A DNA stretch of 64,000 nucleotides from Galeopsis tetrahit (lineage: Eukaryota; Streptophyta; Magnoliopsida; Lamiales; Lamiaceae): the NCBI GenBank assembly GCA_963675135.1, contig OY776132.1, positions 66,664,850 to 66,728,849 of the forward strand, in the 5' to 3' direction. The position numbers and the translations under genes are program-made. Below are positions 11,469 to 23,507 of this stretch, piece by piece. Under the pieces are notes generated by a model. The model was not told the DNA's origin. It saw only the letters and a program-made list of their open reading frames with translations, and did no database searches. Numbering within the stretch: the stretch's first letter is position 1; the number at the start of each line of letters is the position of its first letter.

Positions 11469-13751
11469 ATGGCTGAAAGAAAATCGAATTCCTCACAATC
11501 TCACTCTGATTCGAAAAACTCATCCCACTCTCGCACAAACCCTCTCGAAATTCTTGCTTCCATGGCTTCACAAAACTCAACCTCGTCAAATGCTGACTCA
11601 AATGTCTCTGCAACACCATCAACAACCGCTCCCACTCCTCAAACCGCTCCTCAAACAACCAACTTTCCTCAAGATGCAATTGTCGAACAGCTCAATAGGG
11701 CTATCGAAGAGGTGTCTGATACTCTTCGAACTACTGGTCATCTGCCCGTGATGACTTTTGGAGATATCACTGTGGATATCTCAAGCTATTTGGCTGATCA
11801 AACCGCCCAAATGGTTTCTGCTTCAAAAAGCCCCAAATCACCTACTGTTCACGACCCGCAAACTGAAAATGTTGAAGTTGTTGTTGAAGAAGAAGCTACT
11901 GCTACTTCCGACCTTGAAGACGTTGAAATGGAGGAAGCAAACATCTCTGAAAATGGTACAAACTCTTCACTCTCCGCTTCTGATGAATCTGCTCCCATTC
12001 CTCTCAAGAAGAATGCACAGAAAGGCAAAAGACAGAGAAGCCCTGTACAAAGAAGAAGGAGATCAAACCGCGTATTCACTCGTGTGGATTATTCTGAATC
12101 CATGAGGAAGAAGAAGAAAGTTGGAGCTGATGCTGGTGAACCCATCCAAGTGTTCACAGATTCTGAGGAAGAAGCTCCTGTTGTTGCTGAGAAACCTAAG
12201 AAAGTTGCTGCTGAGAAGTCCAAAAAGAAAGCTATTGTTGAAGAGAAAGGAAAATGAAAGATTGTTGCTGAACCAAAAGGCAAAGAGAAGATGATCATTG
12301 AAGATGAACCTGCAAAATCAGATTCCAATTCTGATTATGAGAGATGCTTGAGAGACATATTGCAGTCTCTAAAGAAAAATGCTGAGCATTATGCTGCTGC
12401 AAAGGATGCTACATCAGAACCTGAAGATGGTGGCAGTGGTGATACCTCTTCCAGTGCAGAAAGCAGCCCTGATCAGAGCTCTGCTAAAATCTCTACACCA
12501 AGCTCGGATGACCTTGCTTCTGAAGAGGAAGGTATTTCTGTTTCTCTTGAGACTCTAGAGAATAGGTTGGCCATTTATTCTAAGAGAAAACTGCTGATAG
12601 AGAAAATGATTAATATACCTGACTTTGAAAGTAAAGGCATGATTAGTTTCTTAGAGGAAAGGAATTTGATGCATGCTGTGAATTTTGGTGAATCTTTCTT
12701 GACAAATTGGGCCTATGAATTTTATGCCTGTATGAAAAAGAGCACTGGTAGGAGATCATCTAGGTGGTATGGGACTGTTAGTTTTAGGGGGAGGGATGTA
12801 CCTTTTACTCCTGAATTGATAAATGAGTTTCTGCAAATTCTCAATGTTGAGGTAGATGAAGAACCTGACATGGATGTGGTCATTTCTGCAATAACTGGTG
12901 GTAGGGTAGTTAAGTGGACTAGACAGATGATAGCCAAAGACCTCACTTCCCTACATTCTGTGTTATACAAACTCATTATCTACAACTGGATTTCCACCAC
13001 AAACACTACTAAGATCACAAAGGATCAAGCTGTTCTTATGTATAGGATATCTGTGCTTAAAAAATTCAACCTAGGCCTTACAATTTTCCAACATATGATG
13101 AGATTTACTGGGAAAGTTTCTGAAAAAGGCAACCTACCCTATCCTGTTCTAATTTCCAATTACTTGAGGCATCATGGATTTGTTGCCAAGAACACTGATG
13201 TGTTGAGGGGGAGAGTTCCATTACTGGCCATAGCTCCTGCCTTACTCACTGGGGATAGAGTAATTGATCTACCTTTGACTGCTCCTGGTACTGAACATCA
13301 GCACAGACCCTCTACTTCTGCTCAACCAGGACCTTCCAGACCCTCAACTTCTGATCATCCTGAATCATCCAGATCAAGAAAGAGAAATGCAACCCCAATT
13401 GTTGAGAACATCCGTATCAACATTTCTGGTAATGTGTATCTTTCACAGGAATTCATCAAACTACAGCTCCAACACTTGTAGGAAACAATTGATGAGCTCC
13501 AGTTCCTGAAGGACAGGTGGACCAATCTGCTTTCACCTACAACAGGGGGAGTACCACCACCATCAAACTCCAATGTGGTGATTGAAGAATTGAATGATGA
13601 TGGAGTTCCAGCTGCTGCTGCTGGTGATGGACCTGATGCTGGAGATGCTGCAGTGACTGATGTAGTTGCACACCTTGCATCTACCTACTTTGTTGATGAA
13701 GGAGATGATGATGATGCTGACATGGAGGCCTTGTATGGTGATCTCCATTGA
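11469..13751 (+). pseudogene. Copia B third ORF with two in-frame stops
   Basis: One frame runs from the ATG at 11469 to TGA at 13749-13751, interrupted by TGA at 12255-12257 and TAG at 13479-13481, 761 codons in all. The first 260 residues are Ser/Thr/Pro- and then Glu/Lys-rich with a basic patch (KRQRSPVQRRRRSNR). Residues about 370-590 form a globular domain with a WYGTVSFRGRDVPFTPELIN segment that resembles the putative plant transposon protein domain found in retroelements. The tail is acidic (EGDDDDADMEAL). Both stops are one C-to-T change from a sense codon (CGA and CAG), which suits decay of methylated DNA. Its position matches the third ORF of Copia A. Confidence 0.75.
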
Positions 13752-14420
13752 GGAAGCTGCTAGACAGGGGGAGATCTGAATTTTTAATGGCTACTGTGCA
13801 GGAAGTTGATGCTGCAGCTGTTACCACAACAATATATGCCATTTATTCAGTTTCAATCTCTGTAATTAATGTTTAAGTTTATATTCTGAAATTCTGATAC
13901 ACTTGTTATTTATTTTCTAGATGATAGGATGTTTATTGTTTTTACAACTTGCTTAATTATGGTTCCACTTGATAATATTGTTTACTGCCCTTGCTTAAAC
14001 TGTTTACAGGTTATCATGTGTCTACTGCAGGTTGTTTAGTCTTTGTCCTTGTCCATAATGTTTTTGTTTTATCTTTTCTGTTAGTTTTGCTCTGATTATT
14101 TTTCTTTTGTTTTGTTTTTGTGTCTTACTTAAATCTTAAGTAGTTCTTCCAAAACTTAACTTAGGATTTCAGTAAAGTTACTTATGTTTTTTGAATAAGT
14201 GTAGTGTTTATACTTGTTCTATTTTGGATAAAATTTATCTTGATCTTATGGCACGGATCATTGTAAACTTATCCTTGATCTTCATTCGATTTGATCCAAC
14301 GATTACAACAGGTATTGTCTTGACTAGTACTTAGCAATGATGTCGACCTCAACTAAGTACATAATACTGAGTATGTATAGAAATATATGTGCATCAGGTG
14401 TGTTGTAGTCGAAAGGTCAA

Positions 14421-14432
14421 ATTGGGGGAGAT
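14421..14432 (+). promoter_or_regulatory. Polypurine tract of Copia B
   Basis: The run attgggggagat abuts the TGTAGATG start of the LTR. A similar run (acagggggagat) near 13763 may be an accessory tract. Confidence 0.7.
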
Positions 14433-14942
14433 TGTAGATGTTGTTAATCCTTAAATGCCTTAACATTATCAAGAACATCTTAATTTGACCTTCCGAGATT
14501 TTTTCTAAGTCTTTTCTGAAATGCTACATTAAATGTTGTTGCATTTCTGGCAGGATCTAGAAGCTTCTACAAGGATCTGGAACCTGGAAGATTCCAGAAC
14601 ATTGCAGAACATGCTAGAGCAGCCTAGAACCATTTAGAACAACCTGGAGCATTCAAGAAGGATCTAGAAAGATCATGGAAGTTGAGCTCCTAAAAAATAG
14701 GATCTCAATGTGGAAGCCTCTAGAATTCGCACCCCACTTCTATAAATACCGATTGAAGGCTTCATAATTCAGTGTATTCTATTCGATCAATTTTCTAGAC
14801 CGAGCGTTGATCCCTGTTAGGAATTGTGGCCAGTAGTTCTATGTGAAAAATTATTTTCATTGTGTCTCGTTTGTTTTTAGTGTTTCAAGTCTTCCGCTGT
14901 GTATCTTAATTTCTGATATTCTGTTAGAGTCAGTGTTGTACA
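14433..14942 (+). repeat. 3' LTR of Copia B (510 bp)
   Basis: It starts TGTAGATG and ends GTTGTACA, so the termini pair as TGTA/TACA. A TATA box (tataaata) is at 14741-14748. The U3 part holds short degenerate repeats of an agaac/agcatt type (about 14560-14690). The target duplication cannot be checked because the 5' end is outside the window. Confidence 0.7.
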
Positions 14943-15600
14943 ATTTGTCTAAGGGTCTAAAAGGTCCAAGGAGGACGAGAATAAAGGAAAGGGGAAGTTG
15001 GTGACCGGTACCGAAGATCTAGGAAAGAGGGGTCACCCACAAGACCGAGTCTAAGGGAAACAGTTGAGAGTTAAGGGGAAGACGGATTCTCTTCCCCTCC
15101 CAGGTAAATAGAAGGTATAAAAGGGGAGTCTTACTGCTTTTTTTTACTACGTTTTTACTAAGAAAATACACACTCTTACGTTCTACACGAAATATACAGA
15201 GATTACACTAAAAATATAGAAAAACCCTACGATTCTTGCGAGAATTTCCCTTGATTTACAGGGAAATTCCTCTTTGACTCTCCCGAGAAAAGTTCTGACT
15301 TGAGCGTCGGAGATTCCACGCCGGAATCCCCTCCGACGTGTTTTTGCAGGTCTTTTGGGAGCATAAAGGAGGATCATTCGTGGAAAAGCTCGCGGGAAAG
15401 TGACGATCTAAGCCCACAACCGCCGTAATCCGGATAGGGAGATTTGGTATCCCTAATCATTACTTTCTGACGCAACACGGAGGTAAGAAGAATATCTTGG
15501 GTGAGTTGGGATATTCTGTGTAGGGATAAAAATAGGGGAGGGTTAGGCGTGAAAAATCCGAGTCTTTTTAATACTACTCTTTTAGGTAAATCGGAGTCAA
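14943..15600 (+). mobile_element. Ty3/Gypsy LTR remnant (Tat-type features)
   Basis: No coding sequence is present. The stretch looks like the 3' part of a Gypsy LTR: a TATA box (tataaaa, 15116-15122) in a ggtataaaagggg context, followed by cttgagcgtcggag, a block I associate with LTRs of Tat/Ogre-like elements. The bases cgtcggag (15305-15312) and ctccgacg (15331-15338) are perfect inverted repeats and could form a hairpin in the transcript. Outer limits are uncertain; no PBS or partner LTR is seen. Confidence 0.5.
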
Positions 15601-15836
15601 AAGACAAACACGCCGAAATATAAAATATTCTTGAAATGAAGTTGCCAAATATAAATTAAATCCATAATATGTGAAAAATTAAACATCACAATTCATAACA
15701 TTGAACATACCAATACAATTTTGTGGTAATATATAATTTTCAAGTGAATTACAACGCGACCAATCAAGACATTAATCCTATCCTAAATAACATAATTAAC
15801 CCACTATAGAGATCATCATAAACAAGTAATGCAAAA

Positions 15837-16133
15837 TTAACCATGTTTAGGAGCATGAGCATGAACGTGGTGGTGGCTTTGGCTAGGAGCATGAGCATGA
15901 TGGTGGTGGTGGTGACGACTGTGATGATGGTGAGAATCTTGCACGTGGTCATGACTATGAGGTGATTGAGCACGACGATAGGACGAAAAAAGGTTCCAAA
16001 AAGTGTTTTCTTTTTTCAAGATTTTCTCCGTTAAACTTAAATTTAAAAAAGATGAATCTTCATCTACTGAAAGTGAGGGGGTAATCAAGAGTAAGAAGGC
16101 CATAACCAATGCAAAAGAGTAGACCTTAGACAT
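15837..16133 (-). CDS. Secreted histidine-rich small protein, copy 1
   Basis: A 98-residue protein in one exon. Residues 1-22 are a clear signal peptide (MSKVYSFALVMAFLLLITPS, then a small-residue cleavage region). A conserved central part follows (DEDSSFLNLSLTEKIL, then FSSYRR). The last 40 residues are largely His with Ala, Pro and Ser, ending APKHG. A His tail of this kind could bind divalent metal or acidic surfaces, but the function is unknown. The ATG is the first in frame, and a TATA box (16201-16208, minus) lies about 70 bases upstream, typical of a short-leader plant gene. A paralogue with the same start, TATA region and flanks is at 59601-60002. Confidence 0.8.
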   Translation of the reverse strand: MSKVYSFALVMAFLLLITPSLSVDEDSSFLNLSLTEKILKKENTFWNLFSSYRRAQSPHSHDHVQDSHHHHSRHHHHHHAHAPSQSHHHVHAHAPKHG

Positions 16134-16200
16134 TTTTGTATTTTTTGAATGCAGTTTGTTTTTAATTTTGTGATGTTGTAAGATTGAGAAGAACGAAGCC

Positions 16201-16208
16201 TTTTTATA
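16201..16208 (-). promoter_or_regulatory. TATA box of histidine-rich gene copy 1
   Basis: TATAAAAA on the minus strand, about 70 bases before the ATG. The same context (ccctataaaaaggcttc) occurs before copy 2. Confidence 0.7.
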
Positions 16209-16560
16209 GGGAGAAGAAGTGTATGAGTGTTTGAGAATTAATACGTTTAATTAATTTTTCTTATTACATTAAATTAGAATCTGAGAAAATTTAATGTTGA
16301 GTTTACTAAATTTGACTATGAGAAAATTAATTAAACGTAAATTTAATATTACTTGCCGTTTGTAGGAAGTCTGTGTAGGCTAATTTAATATTAAGAATCC
16401 ACAAAATAATACATATTATAGTAACTATTTAAAATGATTGCTCTAACTCGTTTTGAGAGAAAATCTTAAAAGGTAAAAAATTTAAAACGAACGCATTGAA
16501 ATGAAAAATGTATCTAGTCGTTTTAATTTTGGGGAGAAAAATTCAAGGATAGTATCATTA

Positions 16561-17374
16561 TTCGTGAATTTAAGAAAATTGAATAATTCTATACTAGTTA
16601 TTAATGTGGTTTTTTTTTATACAGACTAGTTGAACTTTCGACAGCAAGCATTATAATCTGCTTGATTCTAGAACTTCAATTTATTCCCACAAAAAAACGA
16701 ACCAATTTATTTATTTAAAACATATTTACATTATTAAATTTTAATATATCAAATTTGCGTATTCAATTGTCTTTCTTCACCAATATCACCTATAAATAAA
16801 TACAGAGTGCCCATAGAGAGTGCCCATAGAGGTATATTATAAAATTATTGATTCATTTTCAATCAATTAATTCAATTTTTGTATATAACGACGAGCTTCA
16901 TTGTTTGTTCACACCCTAATAAAGAATTCACTTGATCGCCTTTAAAAAAAACAATTGAATGATAAGTGCTTCTCATGTATTTTTTTTTTACCATGCACGT
17001 ACAATATTTTATAGTAAAATAATTTATAAATTTTTTAACAAAACAAACAATATTTTTAATGAAGTAACTAATAATATTATCTTCATCAGTATATCCGTCA
17101 CATTTTCCGTTGAAAGCTAATCAACCAAAATAACAGAATTCATTTTCTCCAATAGTAGATATGATGTTACAAAGTGGGTGTATAAAGTAATTTTGTGCAT
17201 GTGAATTGCCACACCCTTTAAATTTAAGAATAAGCAATCATGTTGTTTCATTGAGAAGTTCACCCTTCAAATATAAGAATAGCCACACCCTTCAAACATT
17301 ATTTAGAGAGATCTCTCTATCACCCACTACTAATAGGTAGGGATGTAATTGAATCGAACCGGACTGAACTTTAA
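16561..17374. other. AT-rich intergenic stretch
   Basis: I see no gene or bounded element here. A short tandem repeat (agagtgcccat, about 16804-16830) and plain AT-rich sequence are the only notable features. Confidence 0.5.
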
Positions 17375-17711
17375 GGTGGTGTTTGGTTTGGGATTGAGGT
17401 GGATTGAATTTGGATTGAGGTGGATTGGATTGAGATTTGGGTAATCCATGAATAGTAATTGTGTGTGTAAGTTGTGTTTGGTTAAAGATTGAGAAGTAGG
17501 GGTAGATGTATTTTTATGTCACATCAAAGTATGAGAGAGAAGAAAGTAGGAAAGAGAATGAGTGGTTGAAAAGAGTGATTTGATTGTATAAAAATAGGTG
17601 TATAGGTGTATTATACGGGTGGGTGGATTGGTATTTGGATTTGTATTTGGATTGAGATGGATTGAGAGAGATTGGATTGGGATTGGACCAATTCAAATCC
17701 GGAAACACGGC
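17375..17711. mobile_element. Tourist-like MITE (337 bp)
   Basis: The left end reads GGTGGTGTTTGGTTTGGG and the right end, read inward, GCCGTGTTTCCGGATTTG. These are imperfect inverted ends, flanked on each side by taa (17372-17374 and 17712-17714), as for PIF/Harbinger elements. The interior is rich in ggattgagatggattg-like repeats. The minus-strand ORF inside is just this repeat. Confidence 0.5.
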
Positions 17712-18326
17712 TAAAGTATTAACATGATTTAATTGTAAATTGTAATTGAGCTGAACTTGATCTTAATTATTGAATAGTCACGAGCTTAGTTAATATCAAT
17801 ATATGTCAATTAAATTATTCATTAATTAATTACAAAAAAATATAACTACATATTTCTCAAAATCATATATAGTATATATCTACAGATCTACTGCATTATA
17901 ATTTCATTTAATTAAATAAGTTTAATTACATATTTTATATTTTATCATAATTATTAAGTGTGAAAATTATAAATTATATGACAGGGGCTATGTTGACGAA
18001 CTTTAACGTCCCTATTTAGAGGGGTTTATTGATGCTGAGTTATTTTTCTAATTTCTGTGTTTTCTGAATAAACAAAATATTCTTCACATTTCATTTACCG
18101 GACGAGTGATCTAGAGTAGCACTAGCAGGTCGTAGACGATTTTTTTGTGGAAAATTAACGGATTAAAAAAACATTTTCCCTTGTATGAATTGTGAAGTCC
18201 AAGTTTTTTTTTTTAAATGACTAATTTAAAATTGACAATGACTGTGACAATTAACTGATTAAGTATGCACAAATATATACTTATCCTGCGATCTATTCAT
18301 ATACCTATTCTATTTATTTATGTATA
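17712..18326. other. AT-rich stretch without identified features
   Basis: No gene or element boundary is supported. Confidence 0.5.
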
Positions 18327-21298
18327 CTAGTTTTTACCCGTGCGATGCACAGATATGTTGTAATTTTTTTTTCTAAACAGTAAAAAAAATATGTCCTTCC
18401 TCCGTTCGTCTATAAATATTCCATTTTGTCATTTTTAGTTTGTCCACTAAACTTCTCATACTTTTTTATGGTAAATATATTTTAATTTTTTATTCTAAAC
18501 TTCACTTTATTTCTTACTTTTTATCTCTATATTTTTCTCTCTTTTATTTACATTGCTTATACTATATCTATTATTTAATCAATTTTCTTAATTTATGTGT
18601 TCAAAAGTAATGAAAAACTTATATGCGGACAAAGAGAGTATATTAATTGACAAAATCATGTATAAAACATACCAATTACAGAGGAAATTGCAAACTAAAG
18701 ACATGGTCTAATTATCCATTCTTAAAAAGAAATATCTACTAGCTTCATATCCTTAATAGTAAACCAGCTCCAAAGTCGGGATTTAAGCTCATCAATATCT
18801 CAGTTTGTAGAAATTTTATTATTTCGGAAGATATGGACATTCTACATATTAACCACACAATGCACCCCTGTTGTCAAAAAAAAAAAAAAAACACAATGTA
18901 CTCCAAAAAAAATGTCATCTCATTTACCAAACACATAGGCTACTGTCTATATGACAATACATTCAGTATCGAATTCGAATTTATCACAATCTGCACTCTG
19001 AGCCATTTAAAGTTCTCCATCCACACTTGATGACATACATGGGGTCCAAAAAATAAGTGTCTCACCAATTCCTCTTATATTCCACATAAATTGAATGTTA
19101 CATCTTTGTAGATTGATTTTTGTTGGTAGTCTTTCCTTTTAACACTTCTCACGCATGAGATGCAACTTTCCATGGGGTAAAGTTGTACCAAATCTGCATG
19201 TATCCCTCCATTTTGTCCTACTCAATAGCTTCGCTCGAATTGTGTTTATGCAATTATTCGTAGACCTCCTTTGTAACAAAGTTTGATTTCGGTGATTATT
19301 TCCATCTCCATGAGTCCGCAACATCCTTTTATCATACATTTTATTTTTTCTGCAATAAATATTTATGTTGTTTTTTATATATGTTGAATGATGATTCCAA
19401 TATTGTTCGAGATAAAGCTTGTGAAACAAACTAATTCATCAAAATGTAACACATGATTACAAGATTTATAATCATTTTGCAAAGAATTAATCGAAAATTA
19501 ACATAGATTTGCAAGAATTACAAAATAAATAGGAAGAAATATTAAAAGTGTGTGTGATGTACGATACAAATAACAATTCCAATTGTAAAACAATAAAGAA
19601 AATTTATAATCATACTTGGAAAAAAAAAAACATCCCACACGTAGAAGATAGAAGACAAAAGACAATATACCAATACAATGGGGAAACAAAAAACAAAAAA
19701 ACATATATAAATCAAAATTAATTATGATTCAGAAAACTTGTCATTGCCCATTAATTTGAAATTTAAAAGACATAATGAGAAAAAATAATAATAGAAGAAA
19801 TAGATGAGTAAGTAGTTATGCAAAATGAAAAGATTTGAGAGCTTGCTGAAGGTGTTCGACGATATGTCTCAAAGAGATTCTACAACGAAAGGTAATGTTC
19901 TAATTTTACAAAACTTCATATTAGGTCAAAAAAAAAAGTTCTTGGTCATCATATCCATTAATTTAAATTTAAGTTTGTTGTGAAGTCGTCTGTTCACAAA
20001 AATTTTTAAAAAATAATAAAAAAGTGCATTTGAAGCAGATTTCGAAGTTGCATTACATTAGTTAAGACTTTTTTTTTAAATGACTGCTCAAATATAACAT
20101 GTCATTTGTAATACTTCTTTCTAATTCCCTAATATTCAATTTTCTCCCCCACACCATAGTACAAAACATAAGTTAATACCAAACATCCATCAAATAAAAG
20201 GAAAATGAATTAAAAAACATTCAAGAGCAATAAAAAAAAAACCAGAAAGGGTTTGCCGTAATTCACACCTGAAGACTTTGAACTTGTTGATAAGAACTCC
20301 TCCCGAATAAATTAAAAATCAACCAAACTCCTTCTCTCTTCACGCTGCTTCACAATCCTAATTAGCATTACAATAATTCGACAATAGCCCCCAAAATGCT
20401 ACAAAAAATTATTACAAATTATACATTCAATAATCCACTAAACACAAGAAAACTATAAAGAAGATGACCAAAATTGCACTCACAATTAAGAATGCCAATA
20501 CCCTGCACCATATCAAGACAGTGTAGATCTTCCTGTTCTTCAAAATGAAAGGATGGAAAATCCACTATTCACAGCGCGCATAAAAAATATGAAATAATTA
20601 AACTTAAACTTGAAATTAGACTTTTCATAGAGAAAAAAATAATAATGAAAAAAATAATCAAAACGAAAGATAGAGAAATGATGGTAAATACAATCTCACT
20701 TATGTAAGTTTTTTCTTTCCCAAGCTCCTACAGTTGTATAAAGATTATATCATAAGAAATTAAAAAATTAGCAACAAAAAAACGAATCTTATGACTCTTC
20801 CTGGAAGGAAAAAGACGCGAGCATCTTGAATTCCAAAATTCTTCCCCTTGCAAGTGTTTCAAAATTTTTGTATTCTCCATTTACAAAGCATTCCATACGC
20901 ACCATTAGAATCATAGTTATTGGCAAAACTCGATATCATAACATTTCACGAAACACGCCTGTAGCCTTCACAGATTCAGGAAATAAAAAGTTGAAAGAAA
21001 TTGGAAGGAATTGGGTTTAGGATTTCAACTATTTCGGCTCTCTATATCTCTTTTCTTCCTTTATGATTCTACTACAAAATAAATTCCACAATTATTTCCC
21101 TTGTGAGCGTTTCAAAGTCTTTAAGAATGGTGTGAGACTTGAGAGTCTCTCCATCTTCTTGTAATATACACATGGCAAGTCTCTCCATCTTCCTATTCCT
21201 GTAATGTACACATGGCATGTGGTGGCTGACACATGTCAATACCTGAAGAGCCACGTGTCAAGTTCAGGAGAAAATTTTTCTACTTTTATTATATAAGA
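18327..21298 (-). mobile_element. Helitron C candidate (non-autonomous, about 3 kb)
   Basis: Read on the minus strand it starts TCTTATATAATAAAAG (21298 downward) and ends with a GC-rich hairpin (gtgc-atc-gcac) followed by ggtaaaaaCTAG at 18327. It is preceded by A and followed by T. TC at the 5' end, a subterminal hairpin, CTAG at the 3' end and insertion between A and T without target duplication are the Helitron hallmarks. No Rep/helicase coding is present. A degenerate MITE lies inside (18393-18638). A minus-strand ORF at 19139-19429 is unassigned and could be a captured fragment or chance. Confidence 0.65.
18393..18638. mobile_element. Degenerate Stowaway-like MITE inside Helitron C
   Basis: The left end ccttcctccgttcgtc and the right end (read inward actctctttgtccgc) resemble the CTCCCTCCGTCC termini of Stowaway-type MITEs. 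The ends have diverged, so limits are approximate. Confidence 0.45.
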
Positions 21299-21484
21299 TT
21301 ACAATATTTTAAAATACTACAGTACTTATATAGGTAACAAACACGAGTATTAAGTTGAATTTAATTTTTTTTAACTCACATAAAATTCATAATGGTCGTT
21401 CCTTCGTATCACTGATTTTTTTGGATTTTTTTCAAATGTAAATCATTCGAATTTCTTTTGTACTTGATTAAACAGAGTATATAT

Positions 21485-22376
21485 GATATAAATGATGGAA
21501 TTTCTGAGCGATCCAACCGTCACATTCTTGAGGTTGCCAGGGCCTTACTTCAACATGCCAAATTACCGGTTCAATTTTGGGGGGTTTGCAATGCAAACAA
21601 AAATTTATCTCATAAATTGCATGCCTACTCCGATTCTTAGGTATTATTTGCCATTCGTTCGAACTATCAGAAACTCCATATTTTTTGGTGTCTTTGTTTT
21701 CCATGGCTCCGCTCGTATATCTTGGGAAAGCTTTTTCCGCCATCAAAACTATGTATTTTTATTGGCTATAACACTTCTCAAAGTGCCTATCGTTGTTCTG
21801 ACATTGCCTCCGACCGCATCTATGTCTCACGGCATGTTCGATCTGGAATCTAACCTCCCTGTTACATGCCCCACCCTCAAGTTAACACCTCTGCCCACGA
21901 GTCCAACATTACACTACCACTTATTACTCCAGCCTTGGGGTCGCCTTCATCACCTTATTCTTCTTTACCGACTGAACAATCTGCTTCTCTATCACCCGAG
22001 TTGTAATTACTCACCCAACCACCTTTACATGATCCTTCTTCTTGGCCTACTTCATAAAATCCACCAACAGCTCGCGAACACTTAATGAGAACTCGTTGTC
22101 AAAACAATATCCACAAGTCGAAACATATTCATTCCGCAACCAAGCATCCGCTTTCGGACGATGTTGAACCTTCCACAATTCGATAGGCTCTATCGATCCC
22201 ATACTGGCGTGAGGCTATGGTAGATGAGTTCACGACATGGGACTTGGGATCTTGTTCCCGCTCCTTCGAAGGACAATATTATAGGTTGTAAATGGTTTTC
22301 AGAATTAAGCGAACGCCGGATGGTTTGATTGACAAGTACAAAGCGCGTCTTGTTGCAAAGGGATTTAATCAAGGAG
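21485..22376 (+). pseudogene. Decayed Copia pol fragment
   Basis: Several frames together follow Copia pol. About 21490-21620 matches the integrase end (ERSNRHILEVARALLQHAK, then a WG block). About 21700-21850 matches the segment with CFPWLR and an SAYRCLD-like part. About 22195-22376 matches the start of RT (WDLGS and DKYKARLVAKGFNQ). Stops and frameshifts are frequent, and the fragment stops abruptly after the KGFNQ motif. It is an old remnant with no LTRs recognisable beside it. Confidence 0.75.
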
Positions 22377-23021
22377 TGATCTTATGTGAAATATTTCATG
22401 TATGCATCTCAACCCAATTAGGTTAAAGTCAAATCTCTAAGCACATTTAGTCTAAAAGTCAAAATAAATACTACAACCCATCACTTTAATTTCACCCATC
22501 ATATACTAAATGCACCCCCTACACCACAAAACACACCCATCCCACCACCTGATCTACTAAATACACCCTCTGCACTTTAATTTCATCTCAATATATACTT
22601 TAATTTTTTAACAGAATAATTAAAAAAAGCCAGTATTTTTTATTCCTTTCAATAAAAGTTTGATACTGAAAAATAAATTAAATAATTAAAATATTTAAAA
22701 TGACTTGGATTGCTACATGCATATTTAATACTACATATTATAATGTAAGTTACTACATGAACAAAAACATTAAAAAAATAAATAATGTTTTACTACATAA
22801 AAGAATCTGTATTACTATATAAAATTAGTTTGTGTTGTTACTACATGTAATAACGTGTATAACCACATAAAAAAAAATTATATGTTACTACATACTACAG
22901 TTTGGATTACTACATTGAATAGTATTTGTTACTATATGTAACTTTATCAAATGATCTAATATCTTTGACATCATCCTTCAATAAAACAATCGTATTGCAA
23001 CATAGTTATTATGTATTACTA
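22377..23021. other. AT-rich stretch with dispersed ttactacat motifs
   Basis: No gene. Irregular copies of a ttactacat-type motif occur from about 22720 to 23020. A homologous piece is found at 28331-28420, on the other side of the TIR element, as expected if that element inserted into this repeat. Confidence 0.5.
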
Positions 23022-23391
23022 CAGTAAAACCTCTATAAATTAATAACTTTAGGACCATGAAATTTTATTAATTTATCGATAAATAAATATTTTATTAATT
23101 AAAAGAGAGGCTTCTTAAATTAAGCAAATTTAGTACATATATATTAAAAATAAACGACTTCGTATATGTTTCATTGATTATATTCATGTATCAACCAATT
23201 CTTTGTAACTAATTAAACATATTCATGTATAATATCAATTCATTGTATACAATTAAGTATTATATTCATGGACGCATGTATCAATTTATTGTAATTACTT
23301 AAATATACATGTTTACATTAATTCGTTACACTTAAATAACTAATATTGTCAATTAAATATATTCATGCATGATGATTGATGAATAAAACAT

Positions 23392-23507
23392 GACGAAGTT
23401 GGATAGCTCAAGTGGTTTGAGCACCACTACCTAGACTTTAGATCCTGGGTTCGAGTCATGGGGAGGGGAAAAAGGGATGGGTATTTAATGTAATTCAAAA
23501 AAAAAAA
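23392..23507 (+). mobile_element. tRNA-derived SINE with 14-bp target duplication
   Basis: A short element with a tRNA-like head: A box tagctcaagtgg (23404-23415) and B box gggttcgagtc (23447-23457), the internal RNA polymerase III promoter. It ends in a poly-A tail of 15 bases. It is flanked by perfect 14-bp repeats gatgaataaaacat at 23378-23391 and 23508-23521, the mark of LINE-assisted insertion. It does not fold as a complete tRNA. Confidence 0.85.

Larger units (their letters stand above)
10354..14942 (+). mobile_element. Copia element B, 3' part, interrupted by Copia A
   Basis: This is the remaining 3' portion of a second Copia element: an RNase H tail, a spacer, a third ORF with stop codons, a polypurine tract and a 3' LTR. 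Its 5' half should lie to the left of Copia A, beyond the window. The layout matches that of element A, so both are probably Sirevirus-like elements of different families. Confidence 0.85.
15620..16560. repeat. Duplicated block containing histidine-rich gene copy 1
   Basis: Sequence similarity with about 59405-60480 covers the 3' flank (for example a run around attaacccactatagag), the coding region, the promoter and several hundred bases upstream (for example aatccacaaaataatacata). The two blocks are in the same orientation about 44 kb apart. Limits are by eye. Confidence 0.75.

Noticed and set aside
15764..15973. Overlapping minus ORF rich in Thr and Leu
   Set aside because: A shifted frame of the histidine-rich gene copy 1.
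17514..17708. Minus ORF of 64 residues
   Set aside because: It is the repetitive interior of a Tourist-like MITE.
23404..23460. Possible functional tRNA gene
   Set aside because: A and B boxes are present but the cloverleaf cannot be completed, and the poly-A tail and target duplication show a SINE.
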